A stretch of DNA of 13,414 bases from Candidatus Saccharimonadota bacterium (GCA_004554425.1 SFMI01000045.1:1-13414); one strand, 5' to 3'. Positions 1 through 7,124 are shown, numbered from the stretch's first letter. The notes: generated by a model from the sequence alone, not told the origin. Numbers and translations are program-made.

Positions 1-17
1 TACAAGTTTACAAAAAA

Positions 18-1667
18 TTAATACCTATTTCTACGCACTAAATCAAGAGCGGCTCTGAGGTCATTTTCAGAGATACCTTCTGGATTCATTTGCACTTGAT
101 CGGTAACTTCACCTAAGCCTACGGCCTGAAGTTCGGCAGCTTTTACGCTTCCACTTTCGGCTCTAGTCCCATCGTAGTTAAAGAGACGATCATCTAAAAT
201 ACCTGCGCCTGCATCATAAGAATGGGACATTTCATGGAACATACCAACAACCGGTGGACGCTCTCCCCAATCGCTGCCTCCAATTCTGACTCTGGAGCGA
301 TTGTAAGCAACTGTAGAATCAGAGCCTCTATTAGCGCTACCATCATCTTTCAAAACAGCAGTATTGCCGTTGTAATAGCAGACATTGCCTCCGTCGGTGC
401 TCCTAATGGTTACTTTGCGGCCATTTTCACTTAAGCCATTGTACATAGCCTGGCCGGGCTCTATAGAAGCTAAAGTGTCTAAGTCTGATTGCACTCTGGC
501 GGTATAACCTGCATCGCCCTCAATCTTAATTTTTCTAGGTATTTTTGCCGACTCTAAATAACTGATCGTGCTGTCATCATTGGCATTAACAGCGTCTTGT
601 TTGTCGGCAGTTACTTTATTAGCGCCAGAACTAGCATTGACAGTATCTTCGCCGACTCCTCCGGCAATAACATCATTGCCAGTGCCGCCGTTTATTTTAT
701 CATTACCTACGCCACCAAATAATTTATCATTACCAGCACCGCCGTTAATTGTGTCGTTGCCCCGACCGCCATCAATATAGTCGTCGCCAGCGCCGCCGTT
801 TATCTTGTCGTCACCATCTAAGCCATAAATTACATCGTTGCCAGCGCCGCCATTGATTGTATCTTGGCCCAAGCCGCCTTCTAAATAGTCGTTGCCATTG
901 CCACCATTGATGACATTGCCTTTAACAGCATGCTCTTGCTCATCGTTGCCGGTAATTTTATCCCAGAAACGCTGGAAAACGTTGCGCTTATCTTCGCGCA
1001 CAGATTCGCCGTCTTTATAATCTAACTGGTTGGCGATAACGGTATCGTCGCCATCTTTAGTGCTAATATTGTTGGCGCCATAATTGTCATAAACAATATC
1101 GTTACCTTGGCCAGTTACAATAGTATCGTCGCCCTTACCGCCGACGATATGCAAAGCGGCCCTAATATCGTCGTCGGCTACAATATTATCGTTACCGGCG
1201 CCGCCATCAATAATTAAGTTACGAGCCTCTTCAGTGGTAAATTCTTGCTCTTGGCCATCGACAGTAACAACTAAACCGCCGCCAGAGCGCCTGGAAATAT
1301 TGATTTGGTTATCTGAGTCGGAAGCTTTTAAGACCGTATAATCGCTCAAGTCTACATCGTAGCGATCACTACTACCAGCCAGAGCGTAAGCCATTTCTTG
1401 AACATCGGAACCTTCTTTATAAGCAGAGGCATCAGTTACGACAAAAGGCTTTTGCGAGCTTTTGAAACTTACATTATTTACTAAAGTGGCTTCGGAAGAG
1501 AGTTTTACTCCCTCTTTGGCGCCTTCTTCAGCCTTAGCAGAGGGAAGAGCATGCTTTCTTAAAGAGTCAAAAGTAAGAGAAGTTTTGCTCTTTACGGAGT
1601 CGGTATTTTGCTGCTGCGTAGAAGCAGAAGCTTTATAAGCGCTTCTATTTACCGAATTTATACTCAT
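18..1667 (-). CDS. RTX-repeat protein with C-terminal M91 (NleD-like) zinc metallopeptidase domain, copy A
   Basis: A 549-residue protein. Residues 1-60 are Ser/Gln/Lys-rich, with no hydrophobic signal peptide, and contain a FlgM-like stretch (EGVKLSSEA, 52-60). Glycine/aspartate-rich RTX-type repeats lie at about 153-210 and 253-345; the second block has ten hexads such as GGAGND in exact 9-residue phase. A short helical segment (230-245) separates the blocks. The C-terminus carries H478-E-M-S-H482, a downstream E512 in AELQAVGLG that could be the third zinc ligand, and an ending (SENDLR...RNRY) typical of peptidase family M91. NleD, the best-known M91 member, is a type III effector that cleaves host JNK/p38 kinases; the substrate here is unknown. 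The start is supported by GAGGT nine bases before ATG. It is a paralog of the gene at 1875-3689 and probably has its own promoter, because a terminator separates them. Domain calls are secure; the effector role is inferred. Confidence 0.85.
   Translation of the reverse strand: MSINSVNRSAYKASASTQQQNTDSVKSKTSLTFDSLRKHALPSAKAEEGAKEGVKLSSEATLVNNVSFKSSQKPFVVTDASAYKEGSDVQEMAYALAGSSDRYDVDLSDYTVLKASDSDNQINISRRSGGGLVVTVDGQEQEFTTEEARNLIIDGGAGNDNIVADDDIRAALHIVGGKGDDTIVTGQGNDIVYDNYGANNISTKDGDDTVIANQLDYKDGESVREDKRNVFQRFWDKITGNDEQEHAVKGNVINGGNGNDYLEGGLGQDTINGGAGNDVIYGLDGDDKINGGAGDDYIDGGRGNDTINGGAGNDKLFGGVGNDKINGGTGNDVIAGGVGEDTVNASSGANKVTADKQDAVNANDDSTISYLESAKIPRKIKIEGDAGYTARVQSDLDTLASIEPGQAMYNGLSENGRKVTIRSTDGGNVCYYNGNTAVLKDDGSANRGSDSTVAYNRSRVRIGGSDWGERPPVVGMFHEMSHSYDAGAGILDDRLFNYDGTRAESGSVKAAELQAVGLGEVTDQVQMNPEGISENDLRAALDLVRRNRY
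633..914 (-). repeat. RTX nonapeptide repeat block, copy A (27-bp coding repeats)
   Basis: Ten consecutive GGxGxD-type units (residues 255-341 of the protein) recur every nine residues, which is every 27 bases. Nearly all keep the Gly-Gly-x-Gly-Asn/Asp-Asp ligand pattern, so a calcium-binding parallel beta-roll is expected. The DNA units are similar but not identical, which fits old duplication plus coding constraint. Confidence 0.85.
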
Positions 1668-1810
1668 TATATTTTTACCTCGCTATAAAACTGCTAAAGC
1701 TAACCTAATCCTCAGATGTATTGTCCAAACTTATGCACAAATACTCTCCTATTTTTCACGACTTTACCGCTTTTTGGCAAGTTTCTAAAGCCACTGTTAA
1801 GAAAAAATTT

Positions 1811-1854
1811 ACAAAAATAAAAAAGCGGCTCGCTTCCTAAGAAACAAACCGCTT
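1811..1854 (-). terminator. Intrinsic terminator after the RTX/M91 gene at 1875-3689
   Basis: Read on the minus strand, AAGCGG at one end pairs with CCGCTT at the other. The inner arms (positions 1829-1836 and 1841-1848) extend the stem to about 14 bp around a TTAG loop. It is followed by a T-rich run (TTTTTTATTTTT). Three of the inner pairs are G-U wobbles that form only in the minus-strand transcript, so the hairpin belongs to the upstream minus-strand gene. It lies 21 bases past that gene's stop codon. Confidence 0.8.
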
Positions 1855-1874
1855 CATTTTAGAGGTTATAAAAA

Positions 1875-3689
1875 TTAGTATTTATCTCTTCTCTCTAAAT
1901 TGAGAGCTTTGCGCAAAGCATTTTCAGAAATGCCCTCAGGATTCATTTGTACTTGGTCGCTGACCTCGCCTAAGCCAACAGCCTGAAGCTCAGCAGCTTT
2001 TACGCCACCATTATCAGTATTTTCAGCCGGAGTGCCATCATAATTAAAGAAACGACCATCTAACACACCTGCACCAGCATCATAAGAGTGGGACATCTCG
2101 TGGTACATACCTACAATAGGCGGACGTTTGCCCCAATCATCATAGCTGATTAAAGTGCGAGTGCGGTTGTAAGCCACAGTAGAATCGGAACCGTAGCTGG
2201 CGCTGCCATCTTCTTTCAAAGTAGCCCCATCTTGGTAGTAAGAACAATAGTTACCAGCGTCAGTATCTACAATATTGATGCTCTTACCATTCTCACCTAA
2301 AGCATTGAGCATAGTTTGACCGGTAGATAAGGCCGCTAAAGAAGCCAAATCGGATTGCACTCTTTCGGTAAAGCCCATATTACCATTGTTGCCAGTTACT
2401 GGAGCGGAAGTGCTTCCGTGAATGGCATTAGCAGTAATATTTTCAGGTATATCAATAGACTCTACATGAGAAGTTTTACTATATTCGCCAGCTTTTACTT
2501 TGTCAGCGGAATCGGCGGTTATTTTATTCTCGCCTTCGCCAGCTTTAATAGAGTCGCTGCCACGGCCGCCAACTAAAACATTATCGCCGTCGCCAGCTTT
2601 CATTACATCATCGCCATTACCACCGAAAACGATATTGTTACCAAAGTCGACGTCAATATTGTCGTTGCCCTTGCCGCCATCGACGTAATCATCGCCATTT
2701 CCGGATTTAATAATATCATTGCCATTTAAGCCATAGATAACGTCATCGCCGCTGCCACTTCGGATATAATCGTTGCCGAGTCCACCTTCGATGTAGTTGC
2801 CATCATCACCGCCGTCAATAATGTTGCCGTCGACAGTTTGTTCTTCATAGCTTGATTTGCCGGTAATTTTATCCAGCAATTTGCGGAAAAAACCTCTATT
2901 ATCAACAGTAGTTTGACTATGCTCACCAGGGATATAGTCAAGCTGATTGGCAATAATAGTATCGCTTCCGTCTTTGGTGCTAATATTGTTGGCTCCGTAA
3001 TTGTCATATACGGTATCGTTGCCTTTAGCAGTAGTAATAGTATCGTTGCCTAAGCCGCCAACTATTTGCAAATCGGCTTCAACATCTTTGTCAGCAATGA
3101 TTTTATCATTACCATCGCTGCCATCGATAATCAAATTGCGAGCTGCTTCGGCGCTAAACTTCTTCTCTTTGCCATCGACATTGACAATAATGCCGCCGTC
3201 TTTGCCTTTGGAGATGTGAATTTCATTGTTGGCATCGGAAGCCTTGAGGACGCTAATTTCACTTAAATCGGCATTGGCACGGTCGCGGGACTCAACCATT
3301 TTATACGCCAACTCTTTAACGTCGGAACCGCCTTCGTAAGAAGAGGCATCGGTCATAGTGAAAGGAGCTTTACTTTCTTGGTCTGACTCGTCGGCGATAG
3401 TAGTCTGTTCAGAAGCAGAGACAGAGCCGCTTTCCTCGTTATCTTGAGCAGCCATATCCTCTTCAAGCTCGGCAATGCGCTCTTGACTGAGAGCTTCAGA
3501 TTTAAAACCAACATTAACAGAATTGGCCCGCTGGGAAATTTTTACTTCGTCTTGAGAAGAAACTTTTTCCGATTTGGTACCCTGAGACTGAGAGGAAAGG
3601 TTCTGCCGTTGTTTGACAGACTGGGCCTGTTGCTCTCTGATACGCTCGGTATTTTTACTAGAACTGCTGCTTACTGAACTAACATTCAT
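1875..3689 (-). CDS. RTX-repeat protein with C-terminal M91 (NleD-like) zinc metallopeptidase domain, copy B
   Basis: A 604-residue paralog of the 18-1667 product with the same architecture. The N-terminus is Ser-rich and lacks a signal peptide; it contains a FlgM-like DEVKISQRA (47-55) and a longer acidic insert at 70-107. A conserved domain follows at about 109-187. RTX-type repeats lie at about 189-245 and 293-388, where eleven units keep exact 9-residue phase but many Gly/Asp ligand positions are replaced (SGSGDD, AGEGEN, DFGNN). The M91 domain has H530-E-M-S-H534, candidate third ligand E567, and the ending SENALR...RDKY. The start follows GGAAGAG with eight bases of spacing. The peptidase half is much better conserved between the copies than the N-terminus and repeats, suggesting that both remain active enzymes. 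A secreted calcium-dependent protease or effector is the best guess; the secretion route and substrate are unknown. Confidence 0.85.
   Translation of the reverse strand: MNVSSVSSSSSKNTERIREQQAQSVKQRQNLSSQSQGTKSEKVSSQDEVKISQRANSVNVGFKSEALSQERIAELEEDMAAQDNEESGSVSASEQTTIADESDQESKAPFTMTDASSYEGGSDVKELAYKMVESRDRANADLSEISVLKASDANNEIHISKGKDGGIIVNVDGKEKKFSAEAARNLIIDGSDGNDKIIADKDVEADLQIVGGLGNDTITTAKGNDTVYDNYGANNISTKDGSDTIIANQLDYIPGEHSQTTVDNRGFFRKLLDKITGKSSYEEQTVDGNIIDGGDDGNYIEGGLGNDYIRSGSGDDVIYGLNGNDIIKSGNGDDYVDGGKGNDNIDVDFGNNIVFGGNGDDVMKAGDGDNVLVGGRGSDSIKAGEGENKITADSADKVKAGEYSKTSHVESIDIPENITANAIHGSTSAPVTGNNGNMGFTERVQSDLASLAALSTGQTMLNALGENGKSINIVDTDAGNYCSYYQDGATLKEDGSASYGSDSTVAYNRTRTLISYDDWGKRPPIVGMYHEMSHSYDAGAGVLDGRFFNYDGTPAENTDNGGVKAAELQAVGLGEVSDQVQMNPEGISENALRKALNLERRDKY
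2520..2819 (-). repeat. RTX-like nonapeptide repeat block, copy B (degenerate ligands)
   Basis: Eleven units begin at residues 293, 302, 311 and so on to 383, without a break in the 9-residue phase. Only about half keep a full GGxGxD hexad; others have Ser-Gly, Ala-Gly or Asn replacements. The beta-roll fold is probably retained, with fewer or weaker calcium sites than in copy A. Confidence 0.75.
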
Positions 3690-3860
3690 GCTAAAAACTC
3701 TTCCTATCCAGCTTTTTTAGACCATTCAAGAGCCGCTACAACAACTCAAAAGAACATAGTCGCATATTAAAAGCTAAAAACAAAAACTTATAACAATACT
3801 CACGACAAAAACGTATTTAAACTAGAGGCTCTCAACAAAATTAAAAGCAAATAAACAAAT

Positions 3861-4481
3861 TTAGAGCTTAACTGTTAAAGCTCCAGACTCGCAATCGATA
3901 AAGACATCAAAGTTGCGTTCCAGTAAATTGCCTATCAACTCTCTATTGGTGCGATCGTCTGTATTTTTAGCGATAAAACTGCGGCCTATTTCCATGAAGT
4001 ATTTATCTAATATTTCTTCATCGCTCAAGGCTTTAAACTCAGCGTTTTCGGCAAAAATACCACCTTTAAGCTTGGCAAAAAGCTCGGAAGGAACCGAAAA
4101 GACCTCTTGATCGTGAGCAGCCATATATTCTTTGTATGCCGAAGCTGGCTCTCCGGGGATGCCCAATTGAGAAGCGGCTCCCAACCAAATATTATTATCG
4201 ACAATAACTTTCGCCCGCTCGTGGGTAGCTTTATCTTCTATATTGAGAAGCAAGAATGTCACTTGGGTTGATGCTTGGCGATAACGACGTTGACGAGGAT
4301 TTTTGGCCACAGTTTGCTTAACCTCCGAGTTTTGCTTATCGATTGTCGCTGAAGGAACAACTTGCTTTCCTGAAGTGGGTAAAGCGTTTTTTTCTTCAGT
4401 TTGAGCAGAAGAATGGGTATTACAACCGCCCAAAAGTACCAAACCGAATATAAATCCGATGAAAATTTTCTTCAAATTCAA
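3861..4481 (-). CDS. Putative lipoprotein of unknown function (TTG start)
   Basis: The open frame extends to an ATG at 4580, but that ATG sits at the T-run of the upstream gene's terminator. I therefore place the start at the TTG ending at 4481 (206 residues), four bases after GGGAGG; a second TTG ending at 4475 has ten-base spacing. From there the protein begins MNLKK, followed by a hydrophobic stretch and the lipobox LLGGC with Cys20, as in a type II (lipoprotein) signal peptide. A low-complexity Gln/Ser/Lys linker (about 21-60) and a basic RQRRYRQ patch precede a globular, charged domain. I do not recognise that domain. It lies upstream of the two RTX/M91 genes on the same strand with no evident terminator in the 171-base gap, so co-expression is possible but unproven. 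Confidence 0.65.
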   Translation of the reverse strand: MNLKKIFIGFIFGLVLLGGCNTHSSAQTEEKNALPTSGKQVVPSATIDKQNSEVKQTVAKNPRQRRYRQASTQVTFLLLNIEDKATHERAKVIVDNNIWLGAASQLGIPGEPASAYKEYMAAHDQEVFSVPSELFAKLKGGIFAENAEFKALSDEEILDKYFMEIGRSFIAKNTDDRTNRELIGNLLERNFDVFIDCESGALTVKL

Positions 4482-4578
4482 ACAGCCTCCCAACAGAAAA
4501 TAGCTGAACATAGAAAACTTCAGCAGCGCTGCAAAGCGGCTGTGCGTTTTTTCGCCAATCGAGGTTCCGTATACTCCC

Positions 4579-4638
4579 AAAAAAAGAAAAAAAAGTCCCC
4601 TTCGGCAAAATTTTCAAACAAATTTGCTGCTTCAGGGG
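4579..4638 (-). terminator. Intrinsic terminator after the SurA-like/DUF47 pair
   Basis: On the minus strand CCCCT pairs with AGGGG (4634-4638 with 4597-4601), and an inner GCAAA/TTTGC stem closes the hairpin. It is followed by two T-runs (eight, then seven). It begins about 40 bases after the DUF47 stop codon. Its position rules out an expressed N-terminal extension of the lipoprotein gene up to 4580. Confidence 0.75.
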
Positions 4639-4677
4639 CCTTACTTAAAAAGCTATAATGAACAACCTAAAGGTTAT

Positions 4678-5295
4678 TTACGCATACTTCAAAACGATAC
4701 TTTCCAGTACATCCATAACGTCTTTGCACTTATCAGTAACGTTTTCTAAGCTGGAGTAAATCTCTTTCCACTTAATAAGCTCAATGGCGTCTTTCTCGTT
4801 TTTGAACAAGTCGGCTACCGCACTTTGCTCAACGTTATCAGCCTCGTGCTCCAAATCTTTAATGCGACGGCGCAAATCGCTAACGTCGGTTAAAGCAATG
4901 AAACGCTCAACAGCTTCATACATAATCTCAGTAGCTTCTTTAATAATTTCAGCTAAACGCAAAGCTGCAGTAGTAGGCTTTTCTATTTGATAAGTTACCA
5001 TACAAACAGCAGAAGACTGAATAAAGTCGAGAATGTCGTCTAAGTTGGCGCTTAAAGCGTGGATATCTTCACGGTCGATGGGAGTAACAAAACTTTTGGC
5101 AATATCTCTGGCGATTTCGTGCACTACGTGATCGCCCTGACGTTCCAACTCATTGAGAGCTTCCAAGTGAGCGCCCATGTTGTCGAAATCTTCCATCAAG
5201 TTGAGAAGCATGGCCCCAGCGTCTCTATCGAAGGAAGCCTGACGCTCAAACTGCTGGAAAAAGCTGTCCTCTTTGGGCAAAAAGTTAAATTTCAC
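4678..5295 (-). CDS. DUF47 family PhoU-like protein
   Basis: A 205-residue all-helical protein of the DUF47 (Pit accessory/PhoU-like) family. Family hallmarks are an N-terminal 'MKFNFLPKEDSFF' type opening, FVTPIDREDIHAL at 69-81, and three ExxxD metal-binding motifs: E51-D55 in LERQGD, E149-D153 in LEHEAD and E184-D188 in LENVTD. Family members usually sit beside a Pit low-affinity phosphate transporter and are thought to modulate it in the cytoplasm. Here no transporter is adjacent; the partner is a SurA-like foldase. The start is GTG, in the context TAGTG, so the upstream stop and this start overlap by one base; AGAGGAG lies eight bases upstream. Translational coupling is likely. Family assignment is firm; a role in phosphate transport is only inferred. 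Confidence 0.9.
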   Translation of the reverse strand: MKFNFLPKEDSFFQQFERQASFDRDAGAMLLNLMEDFDNMGAHLEALNELERQGDHVVHEIARDIAKSFVTPIDREDIHALSANLDDILDFIQSSAVCMVTYQIEKPTTAALRLAEIIKEATEIMYEAVERFIALTDVSDLRRRIKDLEHEADNVEQSAVADLFKNEKDAIELIKWKEIYSSLENVTDKCKDVMDVLESIVLKYA

Positions 5296-6254
5296 TATTT
5301 TTTCTCCTCTTGTGATTTGGGTCGTACTGTATCAGATCCGGCAAGCGACTCTTCTTTGTTAGGACTAGTCACTTCCGATTTACTTTCGGTCTCTTTGTCT
5401 TTTGCAGAAACTGCTTTAGACACAGGCAAAAGTATTTTTACTCCTGCTTGATTGCGCAGATTCTCCAAAAACGCTTGCAACTTTTCGGTAGCCATTACCT
5501 CCATTACTCGCAAACGCAAGTGCTCATAATCGGTAGTGCGGCTTTTTATCCAAAATAGGTACCAGCCGCCACTGTTGGAGGCCATGGGAGTGCTTAAAGT
5601 TCCCACTTTTTGGGCAAACAATTCTTTAACGCTTAAAGGATCGAACGATTCTGTCAATTCTTGACGAGTAACTCGGCCTAAATTACCTCCTATATCTCTA
5701 GTCTGGAGGTCTAAAGAATGAACCAAAGCCATAGCCGAAAATATATCTTCCCCTTTTATGCGGCTGGCTAATTCTTCTGCTTCAGCTTCTGAGCCTAATA
5801 AAATGCCCTTTAATTCCATTTCTTCAAAAGTAGCAGCATGATCAGAAAAATATTGCTTGCGCTCCGATTCGGGAACATTGTGCAAAATAAGTTTGTACAT
5901 AGGTACAGAGCGACGCAAATTTTCTTGAAGTTTGGCAACATCGAGCTGATTAGAGGCTAATAATTCTTGAGCATCCGGTCTCTTTTTATAATCAGCGACC
6001 CAGTCTTGCAACTCAGCTTCGGAGACAGTGCACCCGGCTTTGGCTATGGCTTTATCCAGCAAGCGCTCAGTAATCATGTCTTGCAACGTATCGCGGCCAA
6101 AACGCTCACGTAGCTCAGCACTCAGCTGGCTGGTGCGGATAGTCTCTCCGGAAAATTTGGCAACTATCGGATCATCGGCTGGCTTGAAAAGGAAGAACGA
6201 CTCAATTGCCACTACCGCCGATAGAGCGATTATTGTAAATGTCGAACGATCCAT
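5295..6254 (-). CDS. SurA/PrsA-like parvulin-type peptidyl-prolyl isomerase/chaperone, membrane-anchored
   Basis: A 319-residue protein with an N-terminal uncleaved-looking hydrophobic anchor (6-24), a SurA-type N-terminal chaperone region (about 28-140), a parvulin-like rotamase domain (about 143-238) and a highly charged Lys/Glu/Ser tail (280-319). The rotamase domain shows the family pattern AEELASRIKGEDIFSAMA, then GGNLGRVTRQEL and GGWYLFWIKSR. The two histidines common in active parvulins are absent: ELKGILL replaces the usual HILV type start and WYLFWI the usual HII. The domain may therefore be a peptide-binding chaperone without isomerase activity, as in the first parvulin domain of SurA. 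It probably acts outside the cytoplasmic membrane on exported proteins. The ATG has only a weak AAGG seven bases upstream; a strong AAGGAGG lies 33 bases upstream. It is coupled to the DUF47 gene. Confidence 0.8.
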   Translation of the reverse strand: MDRSTFTIIALSAVVAIESFFLFKPADDPIVAKFSGETIRTSQLSAELRERFGRDTLQDMITERLLDKAIAKAGCTVSEAELQDWVADYKKRPDAQELLASNQLDVAKLQENLRRSVPMYKLILHNVPESERKQYFSDHAATFEEMELKGILLGSEAEAEELASRIKGEDIFSAMALVHSLDLQTRDIGGNLGRVTRQELTESFDPLSVKELFAQKVGTLSTPMASNSGGWYLFWIKSRTTDYEHLRLRVMEVMATEKLQAFLENLRNQAGVKILLPVSKAVSAKDKETESKSEVTSPNKEESLAGSDTVRPKSQEEKK

Positions 6255-6287
6255 AGAACGGCCTTACGCTTCGCTTAAGCTGCGTTT

Positions 6288-6294
6288 CCTCCTT
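6288..6294 (-). promoter_or_regulatory. Strong Shine-Dalgarno sequence placed 33 bases before the SurA-like start
   Basis: On the minus strand this reads AAGGAGG. An in-frame TAA lies nine bases before the ATG at 6254, so no longer protein can use this site. The spacer contains the palindrome GCTTAAGC and short ACGC/GCGT arms that could form a weak hairpin. Use of the site is uncertain. Confidence 0.35.
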
Positions 6295-6313
6295 TTTATT
6301 TCCTTTCGACAAT

Positions 6314-6360
6314 CAAAAAAATCGGCCCAGTTCTAAAGCCAGAGTATGTTCAGAGCCGAC
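6314..6360 (-). terminator. Intrinsic terminator after the glycosyltransferase gene
   Basis: On the minus strand TCGGCTC (6353-6359) pairs with GGGCCGA (6322-6328), including one wobble pair that forms only in this orientation. It is followed directly by seven T's. The loop is long, about 24 bases, so efficiency may be moderate. It lies 15 bases beyond the stop codon and separates this transcript from the SurA-like/DUF47 pair. Confidence 0.7.
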
Positions 6361-6374
6361 AATTATCGGTAGTC

Positions 6375-7079
6375 TTAGCGATATTTCCAAATGCAAGCAA
6401 TAGCTTGCAATCCATCTTTGAAGCCGATTTTTTTGCCCGAAGACTTGCAACGCGGTGCATAATCTATAGGAACTTCGACTATGCGACATCCTGCTTTAGC
6501 CAACTTAGCCGTAATTTCCGGCTCGATACCAAAACGCTCCTGTTCCAAAGTGAGAGACTGTAAAATATCGCGTCTAACAGCTTTAAAACATGTTTCCATA
6601 TCGGTAAGGCGATAGCCAGTAAAGCGATTAGACAGCCAAGTTAAGAACCAATTAGCCAAGATATTACATACATATGCGCCCTTTATCCAGCGAGTTTTGG
6701 CGAAACGCGATCCGTAACAAGCTTCAGCCTGCCCGCTTAAAACTGGTTCCACAACTTGAGGATAAAAGTCAGGCGAATATTCAAAATCGGCGTCTTGAAT
6801 AATAATTACGTCTCCGGAAGTTTCAGCTATACCACGCCTAATAGCCGCTCCTTTACCGCGATTTTCTCGGCAATAAACAACCTTAGTGACCAGCGATTCT
6901 ACCGCTTCACGCAAAATATGCCTAGTTCCATCCGTCGAGCCGTCGTCTATAACAATAACTTCTTTATTGGGAACCGGAGAAGCCAAAACGGACATCACCA
7001 AATCGAGAATGAGCTTTTCTTCGTTGTAACAAGGAATGATCACACTTAAAAGGCGATCCTTCCATAGCGCTTCATCCAT
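6375..7079 (-). CDS. Family 2 glycosyltransferase (dolichol-phosphate mannosyltransferase/undecaprenyl-P-glycosyl type)
   Basis: This is a GT-A fold glycosyltransferase with the typical motif order: LSVIIPCYNEE near the N-terminus, VIVIDDGSTDGT for nucleotide-sugar binding, ENRGKGAAIRRGI, the metal-binding DAD in IIQDADFEYSP, DMETCFKAVR, and FGIEPEIT. This set is that of the DPM1/DPG-synthase-like branch, which moves a sugar from a nucleotide donor to a polyprenyl phosphate on the cytoplasmic membrane face. There is no C-terminal transmembrane pair; the protein ends shortly after the catalytic domain. I chose the ATG at 7079 (234 residues), with GGGAG eleven bases upstream; the in-frame GTG at 7097 would add six residues but has no well-placed ribosome site. 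It follows the DAHP synthase gene by about 45 bases and is probably cotranscribed with it. Donor and acceptor cannot be inferred. Confidence 0.87.
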   Translation of the reverse strand: MDEALWKDRLLSVIIPCYNEEKLILDLVMSVLASPVPNKEVIVIDDGSTDGTRHILREAVESLVTKVVYCRENRGKGAAIRRGIAETSGDVIIIQDADFEYSPDFYPQVVEPVLSGQAEACYGSRFAKTRWIKGAYVCNILANWFLTWLSNRFTGYRLTDMETCFKAVRRDILQSLTLEQERFGIEPEITAKLAKAGCRIVEVPIDYAPRCKSSGKKIGFKDGLQAIACIWKYR

Positions 7080-7124
7080 ATTTTCCAAAGCTCCCACTTA
7101 ATACAGAAAAATCTTCCGAGCTAA

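Noticed and set aside
222..780. Plus-strand open frames of about 70 codons (222-434 and 568-780)
   Set aside because: They are antisense to the RTX/M91 gene; the second is Pro/Leu-rich, a reverse translation of the Gly/Asp repeats, with no ribosome site or domain.
633..914. Regular 27-bp periodic repeats that resemble a CRISPR or satellite array
   Set aside because: They are in frame, encode GGxGxD nonapeptides, and have no spacer-repeat structure.
2355..3266. Several overlapping short frames on both strands inside the second RTX gene
   Set aside because: They follow the repeat-coding bias of the real gene and have low-complexity products with no recognisable features.
3690..3860. Search for a terminator after the lipoprotein and a promoter for the RTX gene at 1875-3689
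   Set aside because: The 171 bases are A+T-rich with only weak -10-like matches (TATAAG, TATGTT) lacking paired -35 boxes, and no hairpin followed by a T-run.
4482..4580. N-terminal extension of the lipoprotein to an ATG at 4580
   Set aside because: It overlaps the terminator T-run of the upstream gene, lacks a ribosome site and would bury the lipoprotein signal 33 residues in.
5059..5451. A 130-codon plus-strand frame across the DUF47/SurA-like junction
   Set aside because: It is antisense to two well-supported genes and matches no family.
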